The notes beneath the pieces are model-generated. The model had not been told where the DNA came from. It saw only the letters and a list, made by a program, of their open reading frames with translations, and made no database searches. This document shows positions 47,801 through 51,915 of a stretch of DNA of 64,000 nucleotides, in pieces. Source of the DNA: Liolophura sinensis. Its lineage: Eukaryota; Mollusca; Polyplacophora; Chitonida; Chitonidae. Location of the stretch: the NCBI RefSeq assembly GCF_032854445.1, contig NC_088305.1, positions 29,224,628 to 29,288,627 of the forward strand, read 5' to 3'. A program made the translations under genes and the position numbers. Numbering within the stretch: position 1 is the first letter of the stretch; every line of letters begins with the position of its first letter.

Positions 47801-47937
47801 AATGGACTTACCAAAACTTTGGTGAATCGCCTCTCTAGTTCAGTTTGGTCCGGCATTGGAAGACGAATAGGTAATGTGGATGTCCTTAAATCTGCATGCC
47901 CCGAGGTGGGGGGCTGGCTGCTCTCAACGGACCCCAT
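10261..47937 (-). CDS. FMNL: Formin-like protein (FMNL/FRL class), whole gene, 29 coding exons
   Basis: Diaphanous-related formins of the FMNL class bind Rho-family GTPases (Cdc42/Rac), are autoinhibited by DID-DAD contact, and nucleate, elongate or bundle actin at the cell cortex, filopodia and lamellipodia. Seen here, in protein order: MGSVES (N-myristoylation pattern, Gly2 and Ser6); the GBD/DID block (about residues 25-390) with MNFRVHLQ and NFKE; a charged coiled-coil linker (390-469); proline-rich FH1 (470-503 in the short form); FH2 (about 510-880) with [11 protein letters not shown] and the hallmark GNYMN; a DAD-like [10 protein letters not shown] followed by a basic tail. All introns are GT-AG and phases join throughout except at single-base discrepancies in exons 15 and 23-25. 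The summed length is 2949 nt (short FH1, discrepancies ignored), giving 982 residues, close to the usual length of roughly 1000-1100. Family assignment is by remembered similarity; no search was run. The start was chosen because FMNL proteins begin with MG. Confidence 0.96.
10706..10811 (-). CDS. FMNL: FMNL exon 28 (DAD)
   Basis: A 106-nt exon from phase 0 to phase 1. It opens [20 protein letters not shown] and contains [15 protein letters not shown], the amphipathic part of the diaphanous autoregulatory domain that binds the DID. The donor is TTATTAG|GTCAGA. Confidence 0.95.
11650..11804 (-). mobile_element. SINE family 1, core and tail (FMNL intron 27)
   Basis: Tail, core (GGCCAGCAGTATGGTGGGAG) and the CAGATTGCTGGAAGACCTTC segment are clear; the tRNA head is lost. 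Confidence 0.9.
12983..13075 (-). CDS. FMNL: FMNL exon 27 (FH2-DAD linker)
   Basis: Codes for 31 residues in phase 0: [20 protein letters not shown] then [11 protein letters not shown], a basic linker. The donor used here is AAAGAAA|GTATGT. A second in-frame donor nine bases on (TGTCAG|GTAACA, exon start 12974) would add Val-Cys-Gln. Confidence 0.9.
13170..13330 (-). mobile_element. SINE family 2 (variant core), diverged
   Basis: Shares the tail CATACTCAAAGAATTCTTCAC with family 1, but the core reads GGCGGTCAGTTTTACTGTGT then GATAACCCACCAACATTTG. Related copies occur at 17650, 20577, 26900, 39600, 42885 and 59283. Confidence 0.6.
13429..13658 (-). mobile_element. SINE family 1, near full length with core deletion (intron 26)
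   Basis: Tail, partial core, then GAGCTGGACTTGAACTCACA (complement of the B box) and a head ending in GTTAACCACTAGGCCGCAGA (complement of the A box region). About 25 bases containing the GGCCAGCATTATGGTGGG segment are deleted. Confidence 0.9.
13864..13968 (-). CDS. FMNL: FMNL exon 26 (last FH2 helix)
   Basis: Codes for 35 residues in phase 0, opening [20 protein letters not shown] and ending SDFVNAYK. It matches the VVEYFGE....... F...F..AYK motif that closes FH2. The donor is TATAAG|GTGAGA. Confidence 0.96.
14565..14736 (-). CDS. FMNL: FMNL exon 25 (end of FH2), lacks four bases
   Basis: Successive frames read [41 protein letters not shown] and [15 protein letters not shown], all as expected for FMNL. 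Observed length is 172 nt against about 176 expected. The frame changes sit after GGAATG, in an A6 run, in GATTTCTGG and in TCGAAGAC. Splice sites are intact (TTTGACAG|TGTCG; GCACAG|GTGAGT). Confidence 0.9.
14838..14993 (-). mobile_element. SINE family 1, head-less (intron 24)
   Basis: Tail with ACTCAAGGATATTTCACCTA, a G13 run replacing part of the core, then CACGACCATCCGCAGCTTGC and GGAGCCGGCATGA. Confidence 0.85.
15823..15953 (-). CDS. FMNL: FMNL exon 24 (FH2), carries one extra base
   Basis: Reads [20 protein letters not shown] then IQDK, and continues one frame over as [19 protein letters not shown]. The shift falls in an AAAA run (GACAAAATTCCC); three As would keep one frame. Length is 131 nt against 130 expected. 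The donor is GCATTAG|GTGAGG. Confidence 0.92.
16216..16325 (-). mobile_element. SINE family 1, tail and core fragment (intron 23)
   Basis: TTTACTCAAGAATATTTTAC is followed by GGCCAGTATTATGGTGGATG and GGCAGAGCCAGGGGAG. Confidence 0.85.
16388..16470 (-). CDS. FMNL: FMNL exon 23 (FH2, GNYMN motif), carries two extra bases
   Basis: Contains the most conserved FH2 motif, [20 protein letters not shown]. As written the exon is 83 nt, but the family-expected coding is 81 nt (27 residues). A one-base surplus (T after ATTATTCTG) precedes the AFGNYMN frame, and another (G in TTTAGGACATG) precedes the final Asp-Met. Splice sites are intact (TTTTTCAG|ATTATT; GACATG|GTCAGT). Protein similarity is perfect on both sides of each surplus base, with no base-substitution stops. 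Confidence 0.93.
17070..17138 (-). CDS. FMNL: FMNL exon 22 (FH2)
   Basis: Codes for 23 residues in phase 0, reading [20 protein letters not shown] then LLE. NAIIAAS.SIK.S is diagnostic for the FMNL FH2. Confidence 0.97.
17521..17607 (-). CDS. FMNL: FMNL exon 21 (FH2)
   Basis: Codes for 29 residues in phase 0, reading [20 protein letters not shown] then YDNIHHLQP. It matches R..L..MTF.GNF of formins. The donor is AGCCG|GTAAGT. Confidence 0.95.
17650..17760 (-). mobile_element. SINE family 2 fragment (intron 20)
   Basis: CACTCAAGAATTTTTTAACT is followed by GGCCGTCAGTTTCATCGATG and a TGCCTGGCATAAACCAC segment, the variant core. Confidence 0.55.
18096..18173 (-). CDS. FMNL: FMNL exon 20 (FH2)
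   Basis: Codes for 26 residues in phase 0, reading [20 protein letters not shown] then DRFMMQ. It matches E.E..P...L.EEDRFM of the FMNL FH2. Confidence 0.95.
18201..18270. repeat. 18-bp tandem repeat, about 4 units
   Basis: The unit is ACATCTACATTATCACTT, directly abutting the SINE at 18271. Confidence 0.9.
18271..18451 (-). mobile_element. SINE family 1 (intron 19)
   Basis: Tail, full core and GAAGCCAGCATGAGCTGGAT; it breaks off just before the B box. ACATCTACA occurs on both sides and may be a target-site duplication. Confidence 0.92.
19672..19741 (-). CDS. FMNL: FMNL exon 19 (FH2)
   Basis: A 70-nt exon ending in phase 0. It reads [20 protein letters not shown] then DAE, the FH2 helix with the conserved LP. 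Confidence 0.93.
19998..20055 (-). CDS. FMNL: FMNL exon 18 (FH2 knob)
   Basis: A 58-nt exon from phase 1 to phase 2 coding for [19 protein letters not shown] and two bases of Ser. It corresponds to AITLRK....E.IC.AI in FMNL. The donor is AACAG|GTTTGT. Confidence 0.93.
20158..20302 (-). mobile_element. SINE family 1, diverged (intron 17)
   Basis: ATCAAGAATATTTCAATTAT, then GGGGGAAACCGGGCAGGAAA and CCATCTGTAGGTTGCTGCCA; the head is missing. Confidence 0.8.
20577..20752 (-). mobile_element. tRNA-derived SINE, family 2, with head (intron 17)
   Basis: Tail with CACCATACTAAAGAAATTTT, core GGCAGTCAGTTTTATGAGAG, then AGGTTTTGAACCTGCACCTC (complement of a B box) and CTCTAGCCACTAGACCATAG (complement of an A-box region). 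Confidence 0.65.
22690..22843 (-). CDS. FMNL: FMNL exon 17 (FH2 linker)
   Basis: A 154-nt exon from phase 0 to phase 1. It opens [20 protein letters not shown] and ends [13 protein letters not shown]. The E.NR..N. motif before the FH2 knob matches the family. Confidence 0.94.
23150..23274 (-). CDS. FMNL: FMNL exon 16 (start of FH2, lasso)
   Basis: A 125-nt exon from phase 1 to phase 0. It reads [20 protein letters not shown] then [11 protein letters not shown] and [23 protein letters not shown] is the FH2 lasso signature, with the conserved Trp. Confidence 0.96.
23342..23538 (-). mobile_element. tRNA-derived SINE with head (intron 15)
   Basis: ATGTTCAAGAATATTTAACA, then AAGCTGGACTTGAACCCATG (complement of the B box) and CATTTGACAACTGAGCCACA (complement of the A box) ending at AGAGGGCC. 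Confidence 0.7.
24046..24232 (-). CDS. FMNL: FMNL exon 15 (FH1, proline-rich), 5' end ambiguous
   Basis: FH1 recruits profilin-actin. The 3' half reads [19 protein letters not shown] and on to GSGIPNMA, in phase with exon 16. From the outer acceptor (TTTCACAG|ATGG, 24232) the first half reads [18 protein letters not shown] then prolines, but one base out of frame with the 3' half. Two readings fit. Either one extra base lies in the C6 run near 24152-24157, or splicing uses an internal acceptor CCCCTCCAG|CACC, making the exon 24046-24147 (102 nt), which joins exon 14 and exon 16 in perfect phase. Confidence 0.85.
24351..25501 (-). mobile_element. Non-autonomous piggyBac-type element (FMNL intron 14)
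   Basis: A TTAA duplication (24351-24354, 25498-25501) flanks a 1143-bp insert with 14-bp perfect terminal inverted repeats, CCCTTTCCATGCGT. TTAA target choice and CCC-starting TIRs are piggyBac hallmarks. Sub-terminal GCGTATACGCG-like palindromes lie near the right end. Inside, on the minus strand, is the start of a transposase-like acidic N-terminus. The catalytic DDD domain is absent, so it depends on a transposase elsewhere. The sequence 24740-24900 is much more GC-rich than the intron around it. Confidence 0.85.
24733..25256 (-). pseudogene. Remnant N-terminus of a piggyBac-type transposase
   Basis: An ORF at 25256-24894 opens near [20 protein letters not shown] and continues with [12 protein letters not shown] and [14 protein letters not shown], the acidic N-terminal style of piggyBac transposases. 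It runs to a stop at LWKHRLVV. A second frame, 24918-24733, overlaps it and carries [18 protein letters not shown], a basic AT-hook-like stretch. The two frames may once have been joined, now frameshifted. Neither reaches a catalytic domain. Confidence 0.6.
25787..25956. repeat. 52-bp tandem repeat duplicating the exon 14 splice donor
   Basis: AATCTAGCTCC starts at 25789, 25841, 25893 and 25945, an exact 52-bp period with almost no divergence. Each full unit includes the last bases of exon 14 and the donor CATG|GTGAGA, so identical donors lie at 25923, 25871 and 25819 (complement). Confidence 0.95.
25924..26062 (-). CDS. FMNL: FMNL exon 14 (linker before FH1)
   Basis: A 139-nt exon from phase 0 to phase 1, opening [20 protein letters not shown] and ending DYLKTNIH plus one base. 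Its last part and the donor CATG|GTGAGA are the first copy of a 52-bp unit repeated about three times into the intron, so two identical decoy donors follow at 52-bp steps. Because 52 is not a multiple of 3, use of a decoy would change the frame. Confidence 0.88.
26173..26225 (-). CDS. FMNL: FMNL exon 13 (coiled coil)
   Basis: A 53-nt exon from phase 1 to phase 0. A split Val is followed by [17 protein letters not shown], a typical coiled-coil heptad pattern (ELEKQLS is also seen in vertebrate FMNL). Confidence 0.9.
26598..26646 (-). CDS. FMNL: FMNL exon 12 (coiled coil)
   Basis: A 49-nt exon from phase 0 to phase 1 coding for [16 protein letters not shown]. It is short, charged and predicted helical. 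The acceptor TTTTGCAG|ATGGG and donor AACAG|GTAAGA are both strong. Confidence 0.88.
26900..27010 (-). mobile_element. SINE family 2 fragment (intron 11)
   Basis: GATTTTACGCTGTAGTCACT, then ACGGTAGTCAGTAATATGGG and TGCCCAGAGTAAACCACTGG. Confidence 0.55.
27271..27423 (-). CDS. FMNL: FMNL exon 11 (end of DID, start of coiled coil)
   Basis: Codes for 51 residues in phase 0, opening [20 protein letters not shown] and moving into an acidic heptad-like stretch ([19 protein letters not shown]). This fits the helical link from DID to coiled coil. The donor is GCACAT|GTGAGT. Confidence 0.94.
27928..28038 (-). CDS. FMNL: FMNL exon 10 (DID)
   Basis: Codes for 37 residues in phase 0. It contains [20 protein letters not shown] and [16 protein letters not shown], almost identical in pattern to vertebrate FMNL. 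The acceptor is TTGTTTCAG|GTGG and the donor CTCGAG|GTAAGG. Confidence 0.97.
28090..28204. repeat. 36-bp tandem repeat, 3.2 units (intron 9)
   Basis: The unit begins AATACATGTAATATCATACA and recurs at 28090, 28126 and 28162 with essentially no divergence, so it is a recent duplication. Confidence 0.95.
28719..28796 (-). CDS. FMNL: FMNL exon 9 (DID)
   Basis: Codes for 26 residues in phase 0, reading [20 protein letters not shown] then FHIDFM. It matches the family motif with HRFE.LMEYF. The donor is CTTTATG|GTAAGT. Confidence 0.95.
29206..29299 (-). CDS. FMNL: FMNL exon 8 (DID)
   Basis: A 94-nt exon ending in phase 0. It reads [20 protein letters not shown] then [11 protein letters not shown]. 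This is the best-conserved helical repeat of the FMNL DID. Confidence 0.97.
29517..29775 (-). mobile_element. tRNA-derived SINE with head, diverged (intron 7)
   Basis: A TTTATTTATTTTTTTATTTA tail, a middle with GTGAGAGAAACCCCAACAGT, then GATCTGGATTTGAATCCGGG (complement of the B box) and a degenerate head ending AAGGGCC. Confidence 0.65.
29833..29909 (-). CDS. FMNL: FMNL exon 7 (DID)
   Basis: A 77-nt exon from phase 0 to phase 2. It reads [20 protein letters not shown] then NHRSL, an armadillo-like helical segment of the DID. The split Arg codon is completed by exon 8. Confidence 0.93.
30439..30637 (-). CDS. FMNL: FMNL exon 6 (DID, serine/arginine-rich insert)
   Basis: A 199-nt exon ending in phase 0. 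The first half is a Ser/Arg/Lys-rich segment ([20 protein letters not shown]), variable in the family and a plausible phosphorylation region. The second half, [17 protein letters not shown], is nearly invariant in FMNL. The donor is CATCAG|GTGAGT. Confidence 0.95.
31125..31261 (+). mobile_element. SINE family 1, + orientation (intron 5)
   Basis: GGTCTGCCAGCAACCTGCAG, the core GGGTTTCCCCCGGGCTCTGC, and tail TTGAGTAGGGCGTAAAACGC with AATAAATA. Confidence 0.93.
31399..31482 (-). CDS. FMNL: FMNL exon 5 (GBD/DID)
   Basis: An 84-nt exon that enters with one base completing a Glu codon. It reads [20 protein letters not shown] then SFTQVVM and leaves two bases of an Arg codon. WVREFLN.EN.GLDVLV.YLSF is strongly conserved in FMNL proteins. 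Confidence 0.95.
31686..31840 (-). mobile_element. SINE family 1 with tail deletion (intron 4)
   Basis: GATTGGTGTATCACTTATAC lacks the TTTACGCCGTACTCAAGAAT segment. The core and the GGTTGCTGGAAGACCTTCCC part are intact. Confidence 0.92.
31976..32170. repeat. 99-bp tandem duplication next to FMNL exon 4
   Basis: Two copies share GTATGTACATATATGGAAGG and ACATTCCCTCCAAGGTGTAA at a 99-bp offset. The array ends about 30 bp from the exon 4 donor. Confidence 0.9.
32199..32278 (-). CDS. FMNL: FMNL exon 4 (GBD)
   Basis: An 80-nt exon from phase 0 to phase 2. It contains [20 protein letters not shown] and LRTNNIE; the motif [11 protein letters not shown] is characteristic of FMNL. The last Glu codon is completed by exon 5. 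The donor is ATAGA|GTGAGT. Confidence 0.94.
32621..32701 (-). CDS. FMNL: FMNL exon 3 (GBD)
   Basis: Codes for 27 residues in phase 0, from [20 protein letters not shown] to DPKRSHR. It corresponds to the vertebrate segment with PPHTYIQKL..YLDP. The donor is CATCGG|GTGAGT. Confidence 0.94.
32818..32868 (+). mobile_element. SINE tail fragment (intron 2)
   Basis: ATATTCTTGGGTATGGTGTA followed by AAACTCCAATCAAAGAAA is a family 1 tail in + orientation. Confidence 0.6.
33066..33149 (-). CDS. FMNL: FMNL exon 2 (GBD)
   Basis: Codes for 28 residues in phase 0, reading [20 protein letters not shown] then KWDLICDQ. This is one of the most recognisable FMNL segments (LPPDKA..L..YD.EKKW.LICDQ). The acceptor is TTTGTCAG|CAATCT and the donor ATCAG|GTAAAT. 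It lies beyond a 14.7-kb first intron. Confidence 0.96.
35084..35186. repeat. 20-bp minisatellite, 5 units (intron 1)
   Basis: The unit is GGAGGTACACGGCCACAAGT, with 1-3 differences per copy. Confidence 0.92.
35994..36042. repeat. (AG)n purine microsatellite (intron 1)
   Basis: GAGAGAGAGA interrupted by AAAGAGGG; a simple repeat. Confidence 0.9.
37383..37655 (-). mobile_element. SINE family 1, full length (intron 1)
   Basis: The best complete copy: TTTATTTGATTGGTGTTTTA tail, intact core, GAGCTGGACTTGAACTCACA (complement of the B box) and TTTAACCGACTGAGCCATGG (complement of the A box), ending GGAGGCCCC. It serves as the in-window reference for the family. Confidence 0.96.
38520..38648 (+). 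mobile_element. SINE family 1, + orientation (intron 1)
   Basis: GGATGGTTGTGGGTTTCCCC, then ATAATGCTGGCTGCTGTCAT and tail TTGAGTAGGCATATAACACC. It lies beside a CATACATACACAC microsatellite (38430-38518). Confidence 0.9.
39160..39235 (-). mobile_element. tRNA-like SINE head (intron 1)
   Basis: The complement reads GAGCAGAGTGGTGCTTGCCT (A-box region) and GACGGTTCAAACCTGG (B box). A body toward 39110 is probable but diverged. Confidence 0.5.
39600..39790 (-). mobile_element. SINE family 2, diverged (intron 1)
   Basis: GAACGATGGCAGTCAGGTTG and GGAGTTCCCAGAGTAA correspond to the family 2 core; a poorly preserved head lies toward 39780. Confidence 0.45.
39955..40580. repeat. 19-bp minisatellite split by a SINE (intron 1)
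   Basis: The unit is GAGAAGTTCATGTAGTTGT (TTC/TAC variants), with about 9 units at 39955-40126 and about 5 at 40487-40580. The 360 bp between them is a SINE. Confidence 0.93.
40127..40490 (-). mobile_element. tRNA-derived SINE of a second molluscan type, full length
   Basis: The complement has a tRNA head (GGATAGCACATTTGGTAGAG A-box region; ATCCAGGATCAATCC B box), a core with CTTGCTTGGCGTTCAGCATG and GGGGATAGTGCAACGACTGG, and a tail ending TTGAGTACGACATTAAACCC then GCACCCACCC. This core is one I recognise from molluscan repeats, but I cannot name the family with certainty. It is the only copy of this type in the window. Confidence 0.88.
41762..42750. repeat. (TA)n plus 37-bp minisatellite, about 25 units (intron 1)
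   Basis: (TA)n at 41762-41802 leads into a unit containing ACACGCTGCACAAGGCAGCA and CACACGCACATGTAGAT. A higher-order period of about 278 bp is visible: a shortened unit (GTAGATAGGCACAAGGCAGC) recurs near 42094 and 42372, with matching unit order around it. The long minus-strand ORFs in three frames here (up to 381 codons) are repeat artefacts. Confidence 0.93.
42885..43000 (-). mobile_element. SINE family 2 fragment (intron 1)
   Basis: TACAATGGAAATCAGTTTTA, then GCCCAGGGTAAACCAACAAC and a TTACTTATAAACTTTCC segment. Confidence 0.5.
44398..44698. repeat. 26-bp minisatellite, about 11 units (intron 1)
   Basis: The unit is TAGTCTGCATCATAAGGTGC plus TGTAGG, with a few units shortened by two bases. 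Confidence 0.93.
46738..46999 (-). mobile_element. SINE family 1, full length (intron 1)
   Basis: TATTTATTTGATTGGTGTTT tail, intact core, B-box complement GGACTTGAACTCACAGCGAC and A-box complement CTAATCAACTGAGCCACGGA. Confidence 0.96.
47812..47937 (-). CDS. FMNL: FMNL exon 1 (start, N-myristoylation)
   Basis: Codes for 42 residues in phase 0, beginning [10 protein letters not shown] and ending RRFTKVL. Gly2 with Ser6 fits the N-myristoylation pattern of vertebrate FMNL proteins, which anchors the formin to the plasma membrane. The LPMP-x-x-x-ELE-RF stretch matches the family just before the GBD. The start context ACACCATGG is favourable. The donor is TTTTG|GTAAGT. The frame stays open upstream to a Met codon at 48129, but that extension resembles nothing and would bury the myristoyl glycine. 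Confidence 0.93.
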
Positions 47938-48480
47938 GGTGTCTCCTGAGTGAGAAGCCAAGCAGAGAAATGTGGCAAAATCCAAAATAGAGGGTAGGGT
48001 CACGAATACCGGACCCTTAATTAGCCCGTAACACTGGCCAAATTTTTCACATAAAAACAATCCCGCTGTCGGGGAAAACAATGTAAAAACACTCCACTTC
48101 ACGCCGAAATTCTCTCCTAACCTCGTCACATCACAGCTTATGAAAGGGACCTAGCCTGAACTGCTATCTCCACGCGCTGCAGCGGTATTTTTTTCATCAT
48201 CGCCATCCATGTCGAAGCATCTTCATCTTTTAAAGATGAGGGAAAAATTAAATTTCTTTCCATGTAGTAGTGACAAGCGGAAGCTGACCGCTCCAGCGCA
48301 TGAGTCACTAAGTCACGGCGAATCTCGCGTGGTCCTGCGGAAGTGTTTGAAATCCAGGTCAGGCCGTTTCAGAAGCTTAGGGGGCACCTGCAAATCTCCG
48401 ACACAATACGGTCACAATTCTCCTACTCAAATAACTGAATGCGAAAACAGAGTATGGTCAGTCCTCTAGCTATGTGACCG
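47938..48480 (-). promoter_or_regulatory. FMNL 5' leader and probable promoter region
   Basis: The DNA just upstream of the start is richer in G+C and CpG than the surroundings (for example around 48160-48185 and 48290-48345), as expected near a housekeeping-type promoter. No TATA box or initiator can be assigned. A + strand ORF here (48209-48469) resembles no protein. Confidence 0.4.
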
Positions 48481-49703
48481 CCAGTCCCAAATCCAGATGT
48501 GCTATTGTTATTTGCTCTCCCTGTTGATGCGTCCCTAACTCTAACCAGGGTGCCAAACAGGCCGAAAATCCAGGGTATAGTGACGGTCATTTCATAGCTC
48601 AATCTTCTGAAGTCCTACTATACGATATATAACATAGGCTAAAATACCGTTATTACTTTGAAGGCCGAAAAATGTCCCTGTTGTGAAAATAAATATGAAA
48701 CTATTTACTTATTTATTAGTCTACTTAATGAAACGGCGAAATATTGCGTAAAAATAAATGGATACAGGCCTGCTGTATGCGAGTTAACATGCAAGTATAA
48801 TTCTACACAGAGAATTGTCATTATGTACCTGTAGATGTGATATCCTATACGTAGCCAAAGAGCACCTGTGCCAACCGTGCGACTGGAGGTTGCAAAAGCT
48901 TTGTAGCTTCATTGATTCATTACATATTATTATCAGTCGGCATGAACAGGTTTTGTAGCACTGAGTCACACATCCGAAAATGTATGATGCACACAGGGAT
49001 ATAGGCCTATTCCATTACTGGGGCAATGCGTTATATACGGTACGCTATATTGGCCTATCGGTTATGTTCGGGCTTACGTTTCCTATATGTGCTTACATGT
49101 ATGTTTCAGTCCGACAGTTCGAGTGGATTGTCAAGCCAAATTCTTCATTTTATCAAAATCATATCTGCATGGAGGTCTTGGTCATATATGTTGTCTTGTC
49201 TAGACATATGTACGTCATTTTCATAAGGATTACGTATATTTAACATCAGACAGGAAGAACTTGGGTCAACAAAACTAATTTACAAAAATTCAGGGAAATG
49301 CACGGATAGCTTAATCAATTCCCTTTTAAAAGATATTTGGGACCATTTCACCACAAGTTTTGTGTTCAGTTCAAAAGGTCAGCACTTCTCCATCTTCAAA
49401 GTACATACCTAATTACACCCTGGAGGTATATATATATACTTCCATGATTAGGCCTACACAGACGAGAAATAATCTCTGCCAATTGCATGTCCATTTGTAT
49501 GCTTAATTTCTAAATACTCTGGGACTGATAAGCCTATAAATAATACAGTATATGTTATATTAATTACATTGGCCCCAGTTATTCAATTTTGTTTAAAGTC
49601 ACTTAATTTGAAGTGATTTAATTTTGACAGATTAACTAGGCAAATCGGCCACAGACATTAATCAGTAATAACTCAATGATTAATTAATTGATTGACTGCT
49701 CAC
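48481..49703. other. Intergenic, nothing recognised
   Basis: AT-rich single-copy-looking DNA. Short ORFs on both strands have no motif or splice context. Confidence 0.5.
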
Positions 49704-49835
49704 GTGAATGTATTATCCAGGTGACAGCTTTTCTGGAATGTTTGATGTAGTTTTCGTCCTCCTCTTCTTCCTCATTATTTGTGAACCACATGTTTCCGTT
49801 CTTCGCCAACTGCTCATAAATGTCCTCCGCTATAC
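49704..49835 (-). CDS. Possible exon of an unrecognised gene
   Basis: The frame reads IAEDIYEQLAKNGNMWFTNN, then an acidic run EEEEEDEN and YIKHSRKAVTWIIHS. The acceptor TTTCCGCAG|GTATAG and donor TTCAC|GTGAGC are both good, and codon use and composition look coding. The protein is not recognised. It could also be a terminal exon, reading on to a TAA after REQSIN. It enters in a phase (two bases of a Gly codon) that fits the short segment at 50291-50322. The phase does not fit FMNL exon 2, so it is unlikely to be an alternative FMNL start. Confidence 0.45.
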
Positions 49836-49892
49836 CTGCGGAAATGAATTTAACAGTTGAGAAAATCAGGTTTTCTCTTTTCTCTCTTGCTT

Positions 49893-49894
49893 TT

Positions 49895-49925
<31 letters not shown>
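49893..49925. repeat. (CT)n/(TTTC)n pyrimidine microsatellite
   Basis: TCTCTCTCTCTC followed by TTTCTTTCTTTC. Confidence 0.9.
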
Positions 49926-50065
49926 AATACACGAGTATTGTAACACCTACCGTGTAACGTAATAAAAGCTTTCCTAGAAATGTAATATCGCCTCATAACA
50001 GAGACAGACAGAGGGCAAGCGGTACCGGTACCTATATCAGTCTTGTGATCGGCTTTCAGCCATGA

Positions 50066-50194
50066 CTGCGAATGGCCCTGGGTTTCCCCCGGGCTCTGCC
50101 CGGTTTCCTCCCAGCATAATGCTTGCTGCCGTGGTATAAGTGAAGTATTGTTGAGTATGGCGCAAAACACCAATCAAATAAATAAATGAATAAA
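50066..50194 (+). mobile_element. SINE family 1, + orientation
   Basis: GGGTTTCCCCCGGGCTCTGC, the AGCATAATGCTTGCTGCCGT variant of the core, and tail CAATCAAATAAATAAATGAA. Confidence 0.93.
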
Positions 50195-50290
50195 CGTAAC
50201 CAAGAGACTCAATAGTATGACTGCAGTAATGTTCAAAGGGACTACTGATCTGAACACAACCGTGCGTTTCGATGTCCGAAAGCAACTTAC

Positions 50291-50322
50291 CGAAGGTCAA
50301 GGGTTTCCAACGGGAACCTAAT
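50291..50322 (-). CDS. Possible short exon upstream of 49704-49835
   Basis: Reads LGSRWKPLTF then one base of Gly, with donor CCTTCG|GTAAGT. Joining gives LGSRWKPLTFGIAEDIYEQL in frame. The acceptor (GTGTAG|ATTAGG) is weak, so the 5' boundary is uncertain. No further upstream exon is found in the window. Confidence 0.3.
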
Positions 50323-51915
50323 CTACACTTTTAAGACCAAATTGGTTTGTGCTACATGTACATGCCTTTCCCACAAAAATCATAACATATATTATTCACC
50401 TAAAAGGGTTACGAAACTGTTTGTACCCGAGAGTTACTTCCCCTTGAACACTCAACATTTTATGTTGACCAGACGTTTGTTTTCTTTCTTGGGGCCAAAA
50501 GTCGATTTCATCACCATTTGGAGCATATAATAATTCAGTGCATCTCCTTAGAACGGGCCGGTGCCAATACCTTCACATGTATGAACTGTATATAATGCTG
50601 CCTCACTGCCTTGTCACTAACGCCCCACCCACATACACATTTGGCCACGCCTATAGAATGTATGCTACACGGCGTTAACCGGCACAGTCCTATTCTCTTC
50701 TTCCAAGAAAAGTAGGTAGGAATCTTAGAGTTGTGAGAAAAGGGTAACATCTAAATAATACATACCTGGACAAACTGTACACTGCATACCTAGCATAATC
50801 TAAAAATAAGTTTTAATGCATGACAATTTACAGAGGTCAGTACTAAGCTAATCAATAAAGTGTATTAGTTCAGTTCATGTGAGTTCGCGGAAGAACCCAA
50901 AGTACATGTAGTAATACACCCCAAAGATGAAACATATACGTAAGCTTCATCCAATGAAAAGACCAAAATCGGAAACAAATCACCATTAATTATTTTTTAT
51001 TAACTTATTTCTTGGTCTGATTAAAATGAACTTTGATTCTTTAGTTTATGAATCATACCGATGAGTTGGGGTCCGTTCTTACATGTTTACATTTAGGGTA
51101 AAATCCCTGCAGATTTTTTATTATTAGTATGAAATCAACACCTAATATTTTCAGAAAAAGGATTTAAAGAACAATTTATATTAATATAAAGATGCAAATC
51201 AAAATATGAGTCCCTGTAACCTTGTCCAAAGGGCTCGCTTGTTCGAATCCAGCTCTCGCTGTTTCGTCCGCGCCTACAGAAGTCCGGAGGTTTGCCAATT
51301 ATCCAGTTTACGAGCAATCCAGAGTCCTCTACTCATAAACCTGATCGAAGCCATATAACCAAAAAACTACTAGAGTATAGAGTTAAACACCAGTACAAAA
51401 TAAATCACACTAGTATAATTAAATACGTCAATAAACGCGGTCTTACATGCAGGAAGGCGACGTTAAAAGTAAAGTGTTGTTCTCCGTGACAGAGATCGAA
51501 CAGTGGTTTTGTGGCACAAAGTAAAATGGTGTAAAAGGAAAATGAATATTATGTGGTTATATATATATATATATATATATATATAATGGATTATCAACAT
51601 ACCACATGTGATCGAGCCATGAAAAGATTATTTTTTAATAATTTCTGCATATAGTCATATTCATATGAAAACAGAAATAGGTCTGCCAAGTGGTAACCTT
51701 TTTGGGTTACCTTTGGATTGTTGATAAATGTTATCATCTAATTTCAAATAGATATAATATTGATGAGAAATTCAGTAAATACTTCAATGACCAATGGAAC
51801 ATTTCACGAATAGTAACCTTTATAAATAGTAGAACTAACGAGGGCCTTGTTGGTTTTGACGTCAATGCAACGGCGATCTGGTTTAGTGAACACCGATTCG
51901 ATTATCCACGACAGC
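50323..51915. other. Intergenic, mostly unrecognised
   Basis: Contains a SINE-like B-box fragment (51236-51275) and an (AT)n run at 51560-51586. The 119-codon ORF at 51690-52049 overlaps a SINE and has no motif. Confidence 0.5.
51236..51275 (+). mobile_element. tRNA-like SINE fragment (B box)
   Basis: TTGTTCGAATCCAGCTCTCG followed by CTGT, containing a near-perfect B box GTTCGAATCC. The same block, CTCGAATCCAGCTCTCGCTG, recurs at 59231. Confidence 0.45.

Larger units (their letters stand above)
33150..47811 (-). other. FMNL intron 1 (14.7 kb)
   Basis: A long first intron between the myristoylation exon and the GBD. I see no exon-like segment in it. The longest non-repeat ORF (minus, 35384-35935, 183 codons) has no recognisable motif and is Cys/Tyr/Ile-rich, as random AT-rich sequence would be. 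Recognised contents are the SINEs and minisatellites listed separately. Confidence 0.85.
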
